Shown piece after piece: positions 1 through 10,295 of a stretch of 64,000 nucleotides of DNA (position 1 is the stretch's first letter; each line of letters begins with the position of its first letter). The stretch is taken from positions 101,288 through 165,287 of the forward strand of contig JAVHYF010000005.1 in assembly GCA_031119205.1 (NCBI GenBank), given 5' to 3'. The translations under genes were made by a program, and so were the position numbers. The notes under the pieces were generated by a model that worked only from the letters and a program-made list of their open reading frames with translations, was not told the origin of the DNA and made no database searches. The DNA is from Moraxellaceae bacterium (GTDB lineage: Bacteria; Pseudomonadota; Gammaproteobacteria; Burkholderiales; Rhodocyclaceae).

Positions 1-12
1 GTCTCATTGCGT

Positions 13-18
13 TACAAT
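13..18 (+). promoter_or_regulatory. Possible -10 element upstream of sucC
   Basis: TACAAT resembles the sigma70 -10 hexamer and lies about 120 bases before sucC. The matching -35 would fall outside the window, so this rests on one hexamer only. sucC could equally be co-transcribed from a promoter before the window. Confidence 0.25.
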
Positions 19-136
19 CGCGGGCTGACTTCCGGGCCTTGTGCATGCAGGGCCGCGGAGTGTTCAAACCGCCAGGCAACCCACTCTCCTGCCGGCCTTC
101 GCAAGCAGGCGCGGCATTCCCGTTCGAAGGGCAAAC

Positions 137-1297
<1,161 letters not shown>

Positions 1298-1321
1298 GCC
1301 GGGCCATCAGGAGTTCAATAA

Positions 1322-2215
1322 ATGTCGATTTTCATCAACAAAGATACCAAGGTCATCACCCAGGGCATCACGGGCAAGACCGGCCAGTTCCACACGGAAA
1401 AGTGCCAGGAATACGCCAACGGCAAGAACTGCTTCGTGGCCGGCGTGAACCCGAAGAAGGCCGGCGAGTCCATCTTCAACATCCCCATCTACGGTTCGGT
1501 GAAGGAAGCTGCCGGCGCCACCGGCGCGACCGTGTCGGTCATCTACGTGCCGCCGGCAGGTGCCGCCGCCGCCATCTGGGAAGCCGTCGAGGCCGATCTG
1601 GATCTGGCGATCTGCATTACCGAAGGCATCCCGGTCCGTGACATGCTGGAAGTGCGCAACCGCATGAAGGCCAAGGAAGCCAAGGGTGGCAAGAAGACCC
1701 TGCTGCTGGGCCCGAACTGCCCCGGCCTGATCACCCCGGACGAAATCAAGATCGGCATCATGCCGGGCCACATCCACCGCAAGGGCCGCATCGGCGTCGT
1801 GTCGCGTTCCGGCACGCTGACCTATGAGGCCGTGGCGCAGTTGACCGAAATCGGCCTGGGTCAGTCCAGCGCCGTCGGTATTGGTGGTGACCCCATCAAT
1901 GGCCTGAAGCACATCGACGTGATGAAGGCTTTCAACGACGACCCCGAAACCGATGCCGTGATCATGATCGGCGAAATCGGTGGTCCGGACGAAGCCGAAG
2001 CCGCGCAATGGTGCAAGGCCAACATGAAGAAGCCGATCGTCGGCTTCATCGCTGGCGTGACGGCTCCGGCCGGCAAGCGCATGGGCCATGCTGGCGCGCT
2101 GATCTCCGGTGGTGCCGATACGGCCGACGCCAAGCTGGCCATCATGGAAGAGTGCGGTTTCAAGGTGACCCGCAACCCGTCCGAGATGGGCAAGCTGCTG
2201 AAGTCGGTGCTGTAA
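1322..2215 (+). CDS. sucD: Succinyl-CoA synthetase alpha subunit
   Basis: Alpha subunit that binds CoA and carries the phosphohistidine intermediate. The 297-residue protein has an N-terminal Rossmann CoA-binding domain (ITGKTGQFHTEK near residue 16) and the active-site segment GHAGALISGG, in which His256 is the expected phosphorylated residue. It follows sucC in an operon and is closed by a rho-independent terminator about 20 bases downstream. Confidence 0.97.
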   Translation: MSIFINKDTKVITQGITGKTGQFHTEKCQEYANGKNCFVAGVNPKKAGESIFNIPIYGSVKEAAGATGATVSVIYVPPAGAAAAIWEAVEADLDLAICITEGIPVRDMLEVRNRMKAKEAKGGKKTLLLGPNCPGLITPDEIKIGIMPGHIHRKGRIGVVSRSGTLTYEAVAQLTEIGLGQSSAVGIGGDPINGLKHIDVMKAFNDDPETDAVIMIGEIGGPDEAEAAQWCKANMKKPIVGFIAGVTAPAGKRMGHAGALISGGADTADAKLAIMEECGFKVTRNPSEMGKLLKSVL

Positions 2216-2235
2216 GCAACACATGCTTCGACAAG

Positions 2236-2258
2236 AACCCGGCGTCAGCCGGGTTTTT
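2236..2258 (+). terminator. Rho-independent terminator of sucCD
   Basis: A perfect 8-bp stem, AACCCGGC and GCCGGGTT around the loop GTCA, runs into TTTTT. It lies 20 bases after the sucD stop and separates sucCD from the TerC gene. Confidence 0.9.
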
Positions 2259-2369
2259 GTTGTCCGCCGCAGTGTTCTGTTTTGGTGCTAGTTGATTTCG
2301 CTGGGCATCCGCAGCGAACCAAAGTGCAATAATCGCGTCTTTCGTCTTCTTCCTTACTTCAGGCCAGCC

Positions 2370-3077
2370 ATGGATTTCCTGACACCCGAGTTCCTCACCG
2401 CTGTATTCCAGATCATCCTGATCGACATCCTGCTCGGCGGCGACAACGCCGTCGTGATCGCGCTGGCCTGTCGCGGCCTGCCGGCCAAGCAACGCATGCA
2501 GGGCATCATCTGGGGTACAGCAGGCGCCATCATCCTGCGCGTCATCCTCATCTTCTTCGCCATGCAGTTGCTGGCCATCCCGTTCCTGAAACTGGTCGGC
2601 GCCATCCTGCTGGTGTGGATCGGCATCAAGCTGCTGCTGCCGCATGACGAGGATCACGCGAACATCGCAGCGAGCGATCGCCTGTGGGCGGCCGTCAAGA
2701 CCATCATCGTGGCTGACTTCGTGATGAGCCTGGACAACGTCATCGCGATTGCCGGAGCTGCCCAGAAAGCTGGAGGTGACCATCAGGTCGCGCTGGTCAT
2801 CTTCGGTCTGGTCATCAGCATCCCCATCATCGTCTGGGGTAGCCAGCTGGTCATCAAGCTGATGGACCGCTTCCCGATCATCATCACCCTGGGCGGCATG
2901 CTGCTGGGCTGGATTGCCGGTCACATGGCCTACACCGATCCGGCGATCGTCCCGTACGTACCGCAGACCGATGTGATGAAGTACGTCTTCGAGATCGGCG
3001 GCGCGCTGCTGGTGCTGGCGATCGGCAAGGCGCTGGCGGGCCGCGGCAAGCCTGCGGCTGACAAGGCGCCTTCCTGA
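2370..3077 (+). CDS. TerC family integral membrane protein
   Basis: Inner-membrane protein of the TerC/Alx (YjbE-type) family, associated with metal ion, often manganese, homeostasis. The 235 residues form about seven hydrophobic helices and contain the two family signatures with acidic residues in the membrane, LLGGDNAVVIAL (about residue 27) and SLDNVIAIAG (about residue 118). The start MDFLTPEFL fits the family; the 26 codons upstream in frame are not hydrophobic or conserved-looking. No riboswitch resembling yybP-ykoY is visible in the 110-base leader. Substrate is not deducible. Confidence 0.88.
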   Translation: MDFLTPEFLTAVFQIILIDILLGGDNAVVIALACRGLPAKQRMQGIIWGTAGAIILRVILIFFAMQLLAIPFLKLVGAILLVWIGIKLLLPHDEDHANIAASDRLWAAVKTIIVADFVMSLDNVIAIAGAAQKAGGDHQVALVIFGLVISIPIIVWGSQLVIKLMDRFPIIITLGGMLLGWIAGHMAYTDPAIVPYVPQTDVMKYVFEIGGALLVLAIGKALAGRGKPAADKAPS

Positions 3078-3082
3078 GGCGC

Positions 3083-4036
3083 ATGGCGCTCTACCTCACC
3101 GAACAGGATGTCGGCCGCCTGGCCGACATCCATCTGGCGCTGGATGCGGTGGAGTCCGCCCACCGTGCGCTGGCACTCGGTGAGGCGATGGACATCCCGC
3201 GTCAGCGGGTACGCACCGGCAGCGCGATGCAGCATGTCCTTCAGGCCGGCTGGCCCGCGCGCGGAGTGATGGGGTACAAGGCTTACACCAGTTCGGCCCA
3301 GGGCGCGCGTTTCTGGCTCCACCTGTTCGACAGCAGTACCGGGGAGCCCTTGGCCGTCATCGAGGCGGACCGGTTGGGAATGCTCCGTACCGGCGCGGCG
3401 AGCGGCGTGGCGGCACGTTATCTGGCCCGGCAGGATGCGCGCCGGGTGGCACTGATCGGCGCGGGCTGGCAGGCGCGCAGCCAGGTGCTGGCCATGGCCG
3501 CAGTACGTGAAGTCACGTCCTTCAAGGTTTTCGCGCGCCGATCCGATAAGCTGGAAGCATTCTGCGCGGAAATGGCCGCAGAAACCGGTGTTCCGATGGA
3601 GCCGGCTGATTCCGCGGAAGCAGCAGTTGAAGGGGCGGATATCGTCATTACTGCGACGACTTCGCCCAAGCCGGTGCTGGAAGGTGCCTGGCTCGCGCCC
3701 GGCATGCATGTAAGCGCGGTAGGCTCCAATTCCCTCGTCCGCCGCGAGCTGGACGAGGCCGCCGTGAGGCGCGCGGAGGTCGTTTGTGCCGACAGTCGCG
3801 CCAGCGCGTTTGCGGAGTCGGGCGACCTGTTGCCGTTGATCGAGAAGGGGCGACTGTTGCCCGGGGCCGTGGTTGAATTGGGAGAAGTGGTGGCAGGCTT
3901 CCGGCCTGGACGCACGGGCAACGAGCAGGTCACCTTGTTCGAATCGCAGGGCATGGCCCTGCAGGACATCGCGCTCGGGGCAGCAATCCTGCAGCGTGCG
4001 AGCGCCGCAGGTGTCGGCGTGGCGTTACCCTACTGA
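3083..4036 (+). CDS. Ornithine cyclodeaminase/mu-crystallin family protein
   Basis: NAD(P)-dependent enzyme of the ornithine cyclodeaminase/mu-crystallin superfamily, whose members include ornithine cyclodeaminase, ketimine reductases and alanine dehydrogenase. The 317 residues show the substrate-binding lysine segment GYKAY (about 68), the arginine segment LRTGAASGVAARYLA (about 104-118), the Rossmann motif GAGWQA (about 129) and an ADSRA segment (about 235). The start lies 5 bases after the TerC stop, implying translational coupling. The exact substrate cannot be assigned; the neighbours give no clue. Confidence 0.85.
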   Translation: MALYLTEQDVGRLADIHLALDAVESAHRALALGEAMDIPRQRVRTGSAMQHVLQAGWPARGVMGYKAYTSSAQGARFWLHLFDSSTGEPLAVIEADRLGMLRTGAASGVAARYLARQDARRVALIGAGWQARSQVLAMAAVREVTSFKVFARRSDKLEAFCAEMAAETGVPMEPADSAEAAVEGADIVITATTSPKPVLEGAWLAPGMHVSAVGSNSLVRRELDEAAVRRAEVVCADSRASAFAESGDLLPLIEKGRLLPGAVVELGEVVAGFRPGRTGNEQVTLFESQGMALQDIALGAAILQRASAAGVGVALPY

Positions 4037-4086
4037 CATTCCGTGCGGCTCCACGAGGGTGGATGCACAGGGGTTCAAGGACAGAC

Positions 4087-4857
4087 ATGGCAAAGCTGAT
4101 ACTGAGCATGGACGGGTTGGTGCTCAAGGAAATCCCGCTGACCAGGGAGCGCACCTCCATCGGTCGCAAGCCGCACAACGACATCCAGATCGACAATCTG
4201 GCGATCAGTGGCGAGCATGCGGCCATCGTTGCCATCCTGAACGATGCATTTCTCGAGGATCTGAATTCCACCAACGGCACCTACGTCAATGGTCAGTCGA
4301 TCAAGAAGCATGTGCTGAAGGACAACGACGTCGTCGAGTTGGGCAAGTACCGCCTGAAATTCCTCAAGGACGCGCCGGACTTCTCCGCCGGCAGTACCTT
4401 CGAGAAGGCATTCGTGGCGGCGCCGGAAGCTGCAAAGCTGGGCGCCTCCGCCAAGACTCACACCGACACCATGCTGGGCTTCCAGCCCGAGACCACGCTG
4501 ACCGAAGCCTCTTCGACCAGCAGCGGTGGGTGGTCGGCCGCCCAGGGCGAGCAACAGGCCGCCCCGGCCACGCCGGCTGCCGGCGAGCCGGTAGGGGTCG
4601 TGCAGATCCTGTCCGGTCGTAACGCAGGGCGCGAGCTGGACCTGTCCAAGTCGCTCACCACGCTGGGCAAGCCCGGCTTCCAGGTGGCGGTCATTACCCG
4701 TCGTCCGCACGGCTATTTCATTACCCACGTGGAAGGCGACAGCTTTCCTATTCTCAACGGCAAGCAACTCGATGCCCAGGCGCACTTGCTCAGCGATCAC
4801 GACGTCATCGAGATCGCTGGCGTGAAGATGGAGTTCTACCTGCGCCCTGCGGCGTGA
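4087..4857 (+). CDS. FHA domain protein with a second, degenerate FHA-like domain
   Basis: A 256-residue cytoplasmic protein. Residues about 20-92 form a canonical forkhead-associated domain, a phosphothreonine-peptide binder, with the conserved SIGR, SGEH and NSTNGTYVNG motifs. A Ser/Ala/Pro-rich linker (about 135-165) leads to residues 168-253, which repeat the strand pattern (GRELDLSK, LTTLGKPG, ILNGKQL, HDVIEIAG) but lack the phosphate-binding Arg/Ser/His set. It sits directly before a metallo-hydrolase and a GAF-GspE ATPase in the same direction. No kinase is encoded nearby. The FHA family is clear; the ligand is unknown. Confidence 0.9.
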   Translation: MAKLILSMDGLVLKEIPLTRERTSIGRKPHNDIQIDNLAISGEHAAIVAILNDAFLEDLNSTNGTYVNGQSIKKHVLKDNDVVELGKYRLKFLKDAPDFSAGSTFEKAFVAAPEAAKLGASAKTHTDTMLGFQPETTLTEASSTSSGGWSAAQGEQQAAPATPAAGEPVGVVQILSGRNAGRELDLSKSLTTLGKPGFQVAVITRRPHGYFITHVEGDSFPILNGKQLDAQAHLLSDHDVIEIAGVKMEFYLRPAA

Positions 4858-4992
4858 GTGGCGTCACGCCGTCACGAGCTTTCGGGATGCGGCGCGCGGC
4901 GCGGCTTGCCAGAATGCGGATGATGGGCGCCTGATTGCGGGCGTTTTCCGATGCGTTGCGGCCCGGTCATGGTTGACGGGTGAGGAGAGCGG

Positions 4993-5760
4993 GTGGAGCT
5001 GAAGGTCCTGGGTTGCAGTGGCGGCATCGGTGGGCTGGATCAGCGCACGACCTCGCTGCGCGTCGACCGCGACATCCTGATTGACTGCGGCACCGGTGCG
5101 GGCATCCTCAGCGTTGACGAACTGGTCGGTATCGACCATGTTTTCCTGACTCACGCCCACCTCGATCACATCGCGTTGCTGCCCTTGCTGGTGGATACGG
5201 TGGGCGACCTGCGGGAACGTCCGATCACGCTGTATGCCACCGATGCGACGCTGAAGCTGATCCGCTCGCATATCTTCAACTGGCTGATCTGGCCGGATTT
5301 CACCGCCATTCCCGACCGCGTCAATCCCTACCTGCGCATGCAGCCGTTGCGGGTCGGCGAGGCCGTGGAGCTGGGGGGGCGTCGCATTACCGCCATCCCG
5401 GCACTGCACTCGGTGCCGGCGGTAGGCTACTGGTTGCAGGCCGAAGGTGGCAGCCTGGTGTTCTCGGGTGACACCACGATTTCGGAGAGCATGATCGAAG
5501 CGGTTAATCGCATCCACGATCTGCGCTACCTGCTGATCGAGACTGCGTTCTCCAATTCGCAGCAGGACCTGGCGATGGCGGCACGGCATCTGTGCCCCAG
5601 CATGCTGCATCGTCTGCTGGACCGGCTGACCGGTGACCCCGAGGTGTACGTCACCCACCTGAAGCCTGGTTTTGTCGAGCGTACGGCCGAAGAGGTGCTG
5701 GCCTACACCGGTCGCCTGCGGCCTCGAATTCTGGCGAACGACCAGGTTTTCCGTATCTGA
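4993..5760 (+). CDS. Metallo-beta-lactamase fold hydrolase (cyclic-nucleotide phosphodiesterase-like)
   Basis: The 255-residue protein carries the binuclear-metal signature THAHLDH (about residues 54-60), a later histidine segment ALHSVP, a metal-bridging aspartate in FSGDTTIS (about 157-160) and a C-terminal THLKPG histidine. This is the arrangement of class II 3',5'-cyclic-nucleotide phosphodiesterases and related MBL-fold enzymes. It begins with GTG after the ribosome-binding sequence GAGGAGAG. It lies between the FHA protein and the GAF-ATPase, so cyclic-nucleotide turnover linked to a GAF sensor is an attractive but unproven idea. Confidence 0.8.
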   Translation: MELKVLGCSGGIGGLDQRTTSLRVDRDILIDCGTGAGILSVDELVGIDHVFLTHAHLDHIALLPLLVDTVGDLRERPITLYATDATLKLIRSHIFNWLIWPDFTAIPDRVNPYLRMQPLRVGEAVELGGRRITAIPALHSVPAVGYWLQAEGGSLVFSGDTTISESMIEAVNRIHDLRYLLIETAFSNSQQDLAMAARHLCPSMLHRLLDRLTGDPEVYVTHLKPGFVERTAEEVLAYTGRLRPRILANDQVFRI

Positions 5761-5847
5761 ATGTGTGGTGCCGGCGCAGTGAAGCGTTGGCGGACAACAA
5801 CTGATTCCGTTTCAAGAGCGCCAGGACCGCGCTCAAGCGAGTAGCCC

Positions 5848-8214
5848 ATGTCGACTCCCAGTGCCACGCCGGCCGCCAAGGCCGGCGGAGATCTTTCCCG
5901 CCGCCTCGCGTTCTTCAAGGGGCTGCAGTCGCTCACTGCGCGCATCCACGCCACCCAGAACATCGACGAGATCATCTTCGAGGTGTCGACCGAGGTGTGC
6001 AGCCTGTTCGGTGCCGAGCGGGTGACGATCTACACCGTGGATGAGACGAAGACGACGATCAGCTCCCGCGTGAAGACCGGCCTGCACGTTGCCAAGACCA
6101 TCCGCCTGCCGATCTCTGACCGCAGCATCGCCGGTTATTGCGCCATGCACCGCATGATGCTGAGCGTGCAGGATGTCTACGACGATGCAGAGCTGAAGCG
6201 TATCTCCCCCGGACTCGAGTTCCGCAAGGAGGTGGACGAACGCAGCGGCTTCCGCAGCAAGCAGATGCTGGTCGCGCCCTTGTTCAACGTGGAGGACGAC
6301 GAGCTGCTTGGCGTCATGCAGCTGATCAACACCGTGCACGGCAAACCCTTCGCGCAGATCGAGGAAGAGGGCGCCCTGGGACTGGCGCAGACACTGTCCA
6401 TCGCGCTGGCGCAACGCATGCGTGCCGAGGAGCCACTGCGCTCGCGCTATGACTACCTGGTGGTTTCTGGACGCCTCAACCGTGCGCAACTGGAAACTTC
6501 CAGCGAAGCGGCGCGCCAGCGTGGCATTCCTGTCGAGCAGGCATTGATCGACGATTTCAAGCTCAGCCTGGCGGATATCGGCGAGTCCATGGCGCGCTTC
6601 TACGGCGTTGGGTACGAGCCCTTCAAGCCGGACCGCATCAAGCCCATGGACCTGCTGCGCAACATCAAGCGCGAGTACGCCATGAAAAGCCGCTGGGTGC
6701 CGCTGGAAGACGGCCCCGAGGGCCTGGTGGTACTGTCACCCGACCCCGAGCAGGTAATCGGTAGCCGCGTTGCGCAGAACGTGTTCCATCACTCGAAGCT
6801 CAGCTATCGGGTGACCACCGAGCGTGAGTTCGAGCAGACGGTCGCCCAGTTCTTCGACCTGCAGATGGACGACATTGCCGTAGGCGATCTGCTGTCCGAT
6901 CTCGGTGACGACGATCGTGATCCGAGCCAGAGCGACGAACTCTCCGCGGCGTCCGACAACGAGCTGGTGAAGCTGGTCAACCGCATCATCGTGGACGCAC
7001 ATCGCCAGGGCGCTTCCGACATCCATATCGAGCCGCGCCCGGGCAAGGAAAAGACCATCGTGCGCTTCCGCAAGGATGGTTCGCTGGTGCCCTACGTCGA
7101 GGTGCCGGCCAGTTACCGGAGCCCGCTGGTCGCGCGTATCAAGATCATGTGCGACCTCGACATCTCCGAGCGTCGCAAACCGCAGGACGGCAAGATCAAG
7201 TTCCGCAAGTACGGTCCGCTGGACATCGAGTTGCGGGTCGCCACCGTGCCGACTGCCGGTGGCATGGAAGACGTGGTGATGCGCCTGCTGGCGCAGGGCG
7301 AACCGCTGCCGCTGGACAAGCTGGCCCTCTCGGCGCACAACCTCAAGCGCCTGCAGGACACGGTGACCAAGCCCTACGGCATCTTCTTTGTGTGCGGTCC
7401 GACGGGCTCCGGCAAGACGACCACGCTGCACTCGGTGCTGAAGTACATCAACACCTCGGACACCAAGATCTGGACCGCCGAGGATCCGGTGGAAATCACC
7501 CAGCGTGGTTTGCGGCAGGTGCAGATCAACCGCAAGGCGGGACTGGATTTTCCGACCGTGATGCGCGCGTTCCTGCGGGCCGACCCTGACGTCATCATGG
7601 TGGGCGAAATGCGGGACGCGGAGACCGTCTCCATCGGCCTCGAAGCTTCCCTGACAGGCCACCTCGTTCTATCCACGCTGCATACGAACAGTGCGCCGGA
7701 GTCGGTGGTGCGCCTGCTGGACATGGGCATGGATCCGTTCAACTTCGCCGACGCGCTGCTGGGCATCCTTGCCCAGCGCCTGGCCAAGCGCCTGTGTCCG
7801 AGTTGCCGTGAGGCCTACGAACCCGAAGGTACGGACATCGACGCGCTGCTCGACGAGTACTGCGAAGATCTGCGCAAGATTCCCGCCTTTGCCGCGAATG
7901 CCGAAGCGGAGCGCGAGAGGGTGCTTGACGACTGGCTGGCACGCTTTGCCGACGACAAAGGCAAGCTGCGCCTGTTCCGCTCTGCAGGCTGCGCCGACTG
8001 CAACAACACCGGTTACCGCGGCCGGGTCGGCCTGCACGAACTCATGCTCGGCACCGACGACGCCAAGCGCAAGATCCAGACGCGTGCGCTGGTGAGCGAC
8101 CTGCTGGTGACGGCACTGGAAGATGGCATGCGGACCTTGCGCCAGGACGGTATCGAGAAGGTGCTGCAGGGCCTTACCGACATGGCGCAGGTGCGAAAGG
8201 TCTGCCTGCGCTGA
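5848..8214 (+). CDS. GspE/PilB-type secretion ATPase with an N-terminal GAF domain
   Basis: A 788-residue ATPase of the type II secretion/type IV pilus superfamily. Residues about 29-190 form a GAF domain, followed by an MshEN-like segment (about 195-260) and the hexameric ATPase core. The Walker A motif GPTGSGKT has Lys523, followed by the Asp-box/Walker B region (RADPDVIMVGEMRD) and a His-box (LSTLHTNSAPES). A zinc site is made by CPSC (about 650) and CADC about 60 residues later. The GAF domain is not part of canonical GspE or PilB. No pilin, PilC/GspF or secretin gene is nearby, so its partner machine is elsewhere or unknown. Confidence 0.88.
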   Translation: MSTPSATPAAKAGGDLSRRLAFFKGLQSLTARIHATQNIDEIIFEVSTEVCSLFGAERVTIYTVDETKTTISSRVKTGLHVAKTIRLPISDRSIAGYCAMHRMMLSVQDVYDDAELKRISPGLEFRKEVDERSGFRSKQMLVAPLFNVEDDELLGVMQLINTVHGKPFAQIEEEGALGLAQTLSIALAQRMRAEEPLRSRYDYLVVSGRLNRAQLETSSEAARQRGIPVEQALIDDFKLSLADIGESMARFYGVGYEPFKPDRIKPMDLLRNIKREYAMKSRWVPLEDGPEGLVVLSPDPEQVIGSRVAQNVFHHSKLSYRVTTEREFEQTVAQFFDLQMDDIAVGDLLSDLGDDDRDPSQSDELSAASDNELVKLVNRIIVDAHRQGASDIHIEPRPGKEKTIVRFRKDGSLVPYVEVPASYRSPLVARIKIMCDLDISERRKPQDGKIKFRKYGPLDIELRVATVPTAGGMEDVVMRLLAQGEPLPLDKLALSAHNLKRLQDTVTKPYGIFFVCGPTGSGKTTTLHSVLKYINTSDTKIWTAEDPVEITQRGLRQVQINRKAGLDFPTVMRAFLRADPDVIMVGEMRDAETVSIGLEASLTGHLVLSTLHTNSAPESVVRLLDMGMDPFNFADALLGILAQRLAKRLCPSCREAYEPEGTDIDALLDEYCEDLRKIPAFAANAEAERERVLDDWLARFADDKGKLRLFRSAGCADCNNTGYRGRVGLHELMLGTDDAKRKIQTRALVSDLLVTALEDGMRTLRQDGIEKVLQGLTDMAQVRKVCLR

Positions 8215-8266
8215 GGGCAGGAGGACCATCCTGCGGCGGCTCTGGCCGCACGCAGGATCCAGCCGT

Positions 8267-10144
8267 CTAGAACTGGGTGAACGCGGCTTCGTTCACCGGG
8301 TCGAGCACCGCGCCTTGCTCGCTGCGACGCCGGCCCGGCTTGCGTGCGGCTGCGGCGGCAGAACCATGGTTCTTGAGCTTGAAGAACTCGATGATCTGCT
8401 GCAGCTCTTCAGCCTGACCATTCATCTCTTCGGCAGTTGCTGCCAGCTCTTCCGAGTTGGAGGCATTCAGCTGCGTGGTCTGGCTGAGCTGGCTGATCGC
8501 TGAATTGATCTGGTGCACGCCCGCAGTCTGCTCCGATGATGCAGCGGTGATCTCCTGCACCAGATCGGAGGTGCGCCGGATGCTGGGCACCATCTGCTCC
8601 AGCAGGCGGCCGGCGCGCTCGGCCAGCTCCACGCTGTTGCCGGCCACGGTAATGATCTCCTGCGCGGCCACCTGGCTGCGCTCCGCCAGCTTGCGGACCT
8701 CGGCAGCCACGACTGCGAATCCCTTGCCATGTTCGCCAGCGCGGGCAGCCTCGATGGCCGCGTTCAGCGCGAGCAGGTTGGTCTGGTAAGCGATGTCGTC
8801 GATGATGCCGATGCGGTTGGCAATCTCCTTCATGGCGGTGACGGTGGAGCGGACGGCGTCGCCTCCTTCGCTGGCCTCGCTGGCAGCAGCGGTTGCCATG
8901 CCGTTGGTGGTACGCGCGTTTTCCGTGTTCTGGGTGATCGACGCGGTGATCTCTTCAATGGAGGCGCTGGTCTGTTCGACGCCGGCTGCCTGCTCGCTGG
9001 CCGCTTGCGAAAGCGATTGCGAGGTGAGGCTGATCTGCTCCGACGCGCCGGTGATCGACTCGGCACCGCGTTTTACCTCGCCCACCACCTGGGCTAGCTT
9101 GTTGACGGTGTTGTTCACGTACTCCTTCAGATCCGCGAAGGCGCCTTCGTACTGCTTGTCGATATGCTGCGTCAGGTCCCCTTCCGACAGACCCTGCATC
9201 ACACGCAAGACGTCGGCAATGCTGCCGCCGGTTGTCGTCGTGAGGCGATTGAGCCCGTCTGCCATGTCCTTCTGGAAGCCCTCCAGGCCTGCCGTGTCCA
9301 CGCGGGCATTGAAGTCACCGTGATTGGCCGCCTCCACCACGGCTTGCTGGCTGGCAATCACCTGGCGGAGCTGGGTCACCATGTTGCGCATCGCGGACAG
9401 CAGTTGGCCGGTTTCATCACGCGAGGAGCTGTCGATCTGCATGCTGAGATCGCCACGCGCCAGTCGGTTCGCAACGCTGACGGCTTCCTGCAGTGGCCGC
9501 ACGATGCTGCGGGTAAGGGCCCATGCAATGCCGCCACCCAATAGCAGGGCAACCGCGCCCAGAGAGAACATCCAGAGCCGGGCGGTGTGATATTGCTGCA
9601 GGGCCGAATCGTGGTCGACCTTGGTGGCTTCCTCCTGCAGGCCGAGGTTTTCGTCGATGGCGTCCTGCCACCGCGTCGACGCCGGCGCAGCCTTCTCGAC
9701 CAGAAGTTTGCGGGCCTCTACGTCCTTCCTGGTCATCGCGAGTTCCAGAACCTTGTTGTTGAGCGGCCGTGCCTCTTCTTCGCTGGAATGTATGCGTGCG
9801 CGGATGGCCTTGGCCTTGTCACTGGGCGGCGGAAACTGCTCGAGTGCCGTACGGGCGGTGTTGTAGTGCGCCCGGGCATCGTCGATCTTCTTGTGTTCCG
9901 TCGCCTGCGCGCTGGGGTCGTCGAGCAGCACGATGGTGCGCATCACCCGCGCAACGATGTGGACCGATTCCGACATCTCGCTGAGCAGGCGCGTCTTCTC
10001 GTTGTTGACGGTGACGATGCCCTCCAGCCGCGCTTCGATTGCCGCCATGCTCATGATGCCGGCGACGATGAGCACGACCAGCAAGGTGAGGACTGCACCA
10101 AAGCCAGCTGCAAGCCGGCTTCCGATCTTCATGTTGGAAAACAT
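8267..10144 (-). CDS. Methyl-accepting chemotaxis protein
   Basis: Transmembrane chemoreceptor of 625 residues. The first membrane helix (about 13-31) precedes a four-helix-bundle periplasmic ligand domain (about 35-190), a second membrane helix (WMFSLGAVALLLGGGIAWAL), a HAMP segment, a further helical linker and the long cytoplasmic coiled-coil. The hairpin tip contains the conserved DDIAYQTNLLALNAAIEAAR signature for CheA/CheW contact. There is no C-terminal CheR-docking pentapeptide of the NWETF type. A strong AAGGAGG ribosome-binding site precedes the ATG. It is monocistronic, and the ligand cannot be deduced. Confidence 0.95.
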   Translation of the reverse strand: MFSNMKIGSRLAAGFGAVLTLLVVLIVAGIMSMAAIEARLEGIVTVNNEKTRLLSEMSESVHIVARVMRTIVLLDDPSAQATEHKKIDDARAHYNTARTALEQFPPPSDKAKAIRARIHSSEEEARPLNNKVLELAMTRKDVEARKLLVEKAAPASTRWQDAIDENLGLQEEATKVDHDSALQQYHTARLWMFSLGAVALLLGGGIAWALTRSIVRPLQEAVSVANRLARGDLSMQIDSSSRDETGQLLSAMRNMVTQLRQVIASQQAVVEAANHGDFNARVDTAGLEGFQKDMADGLNRLTTTTGGSIADVLRVMQGLSEGDLTQHIDKQYEGAFADLKEYVNNTVNKLAQVVGEVKRGAESITGASEQISLTSQSLSQAASEQAAGVEQTSASIEEITASITQNTENARTTNGMATAAASEASEGGDAVRSTVTAMKEIANRIGIIDDIAYQTNLLALNAAIEAARAGEHGKGFAVVAAEVRKLAERSQVAAQEIITVAGNSVELAERAGRLLEQMVPSIRRTSDLVQEITAASSEQTAGVHQINSAISQLSQTTQLNASNSEELAATAEEMNGQAEELQQIIEFFKLKNHGSAAAAARKPGRRRSEQGAVLDPVNEAAFTQF

Positions 10145-10295
10145 GGACCCTCCTTGTCACGGACAGAGGAGGCATTCATGAAAGCTCATGACCAAGCCGC
10201 AGTCATTCCTTTGTCATGGAATGCCAGAGCAACTGTCTACGACGAGCCTGCAGGCGGCTGAAGTCGCCTTGCCCTAAGGGGCAGGTGATAGCGGC

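Noticed and set aside
4087..4857. FHA protein as a T6SS TagH component
   Set aside because: It is over 20 kb from the T6SS cluster, in another operon, and no PpkA/PppA-type kinase or phosphatase accompanies either.
10263..10283. Terminator after mnmC
   Set aside because: The hairpin TGCCC/GGGCA has only about five good pairs and no T tract on the minus strand, so it was not listed.
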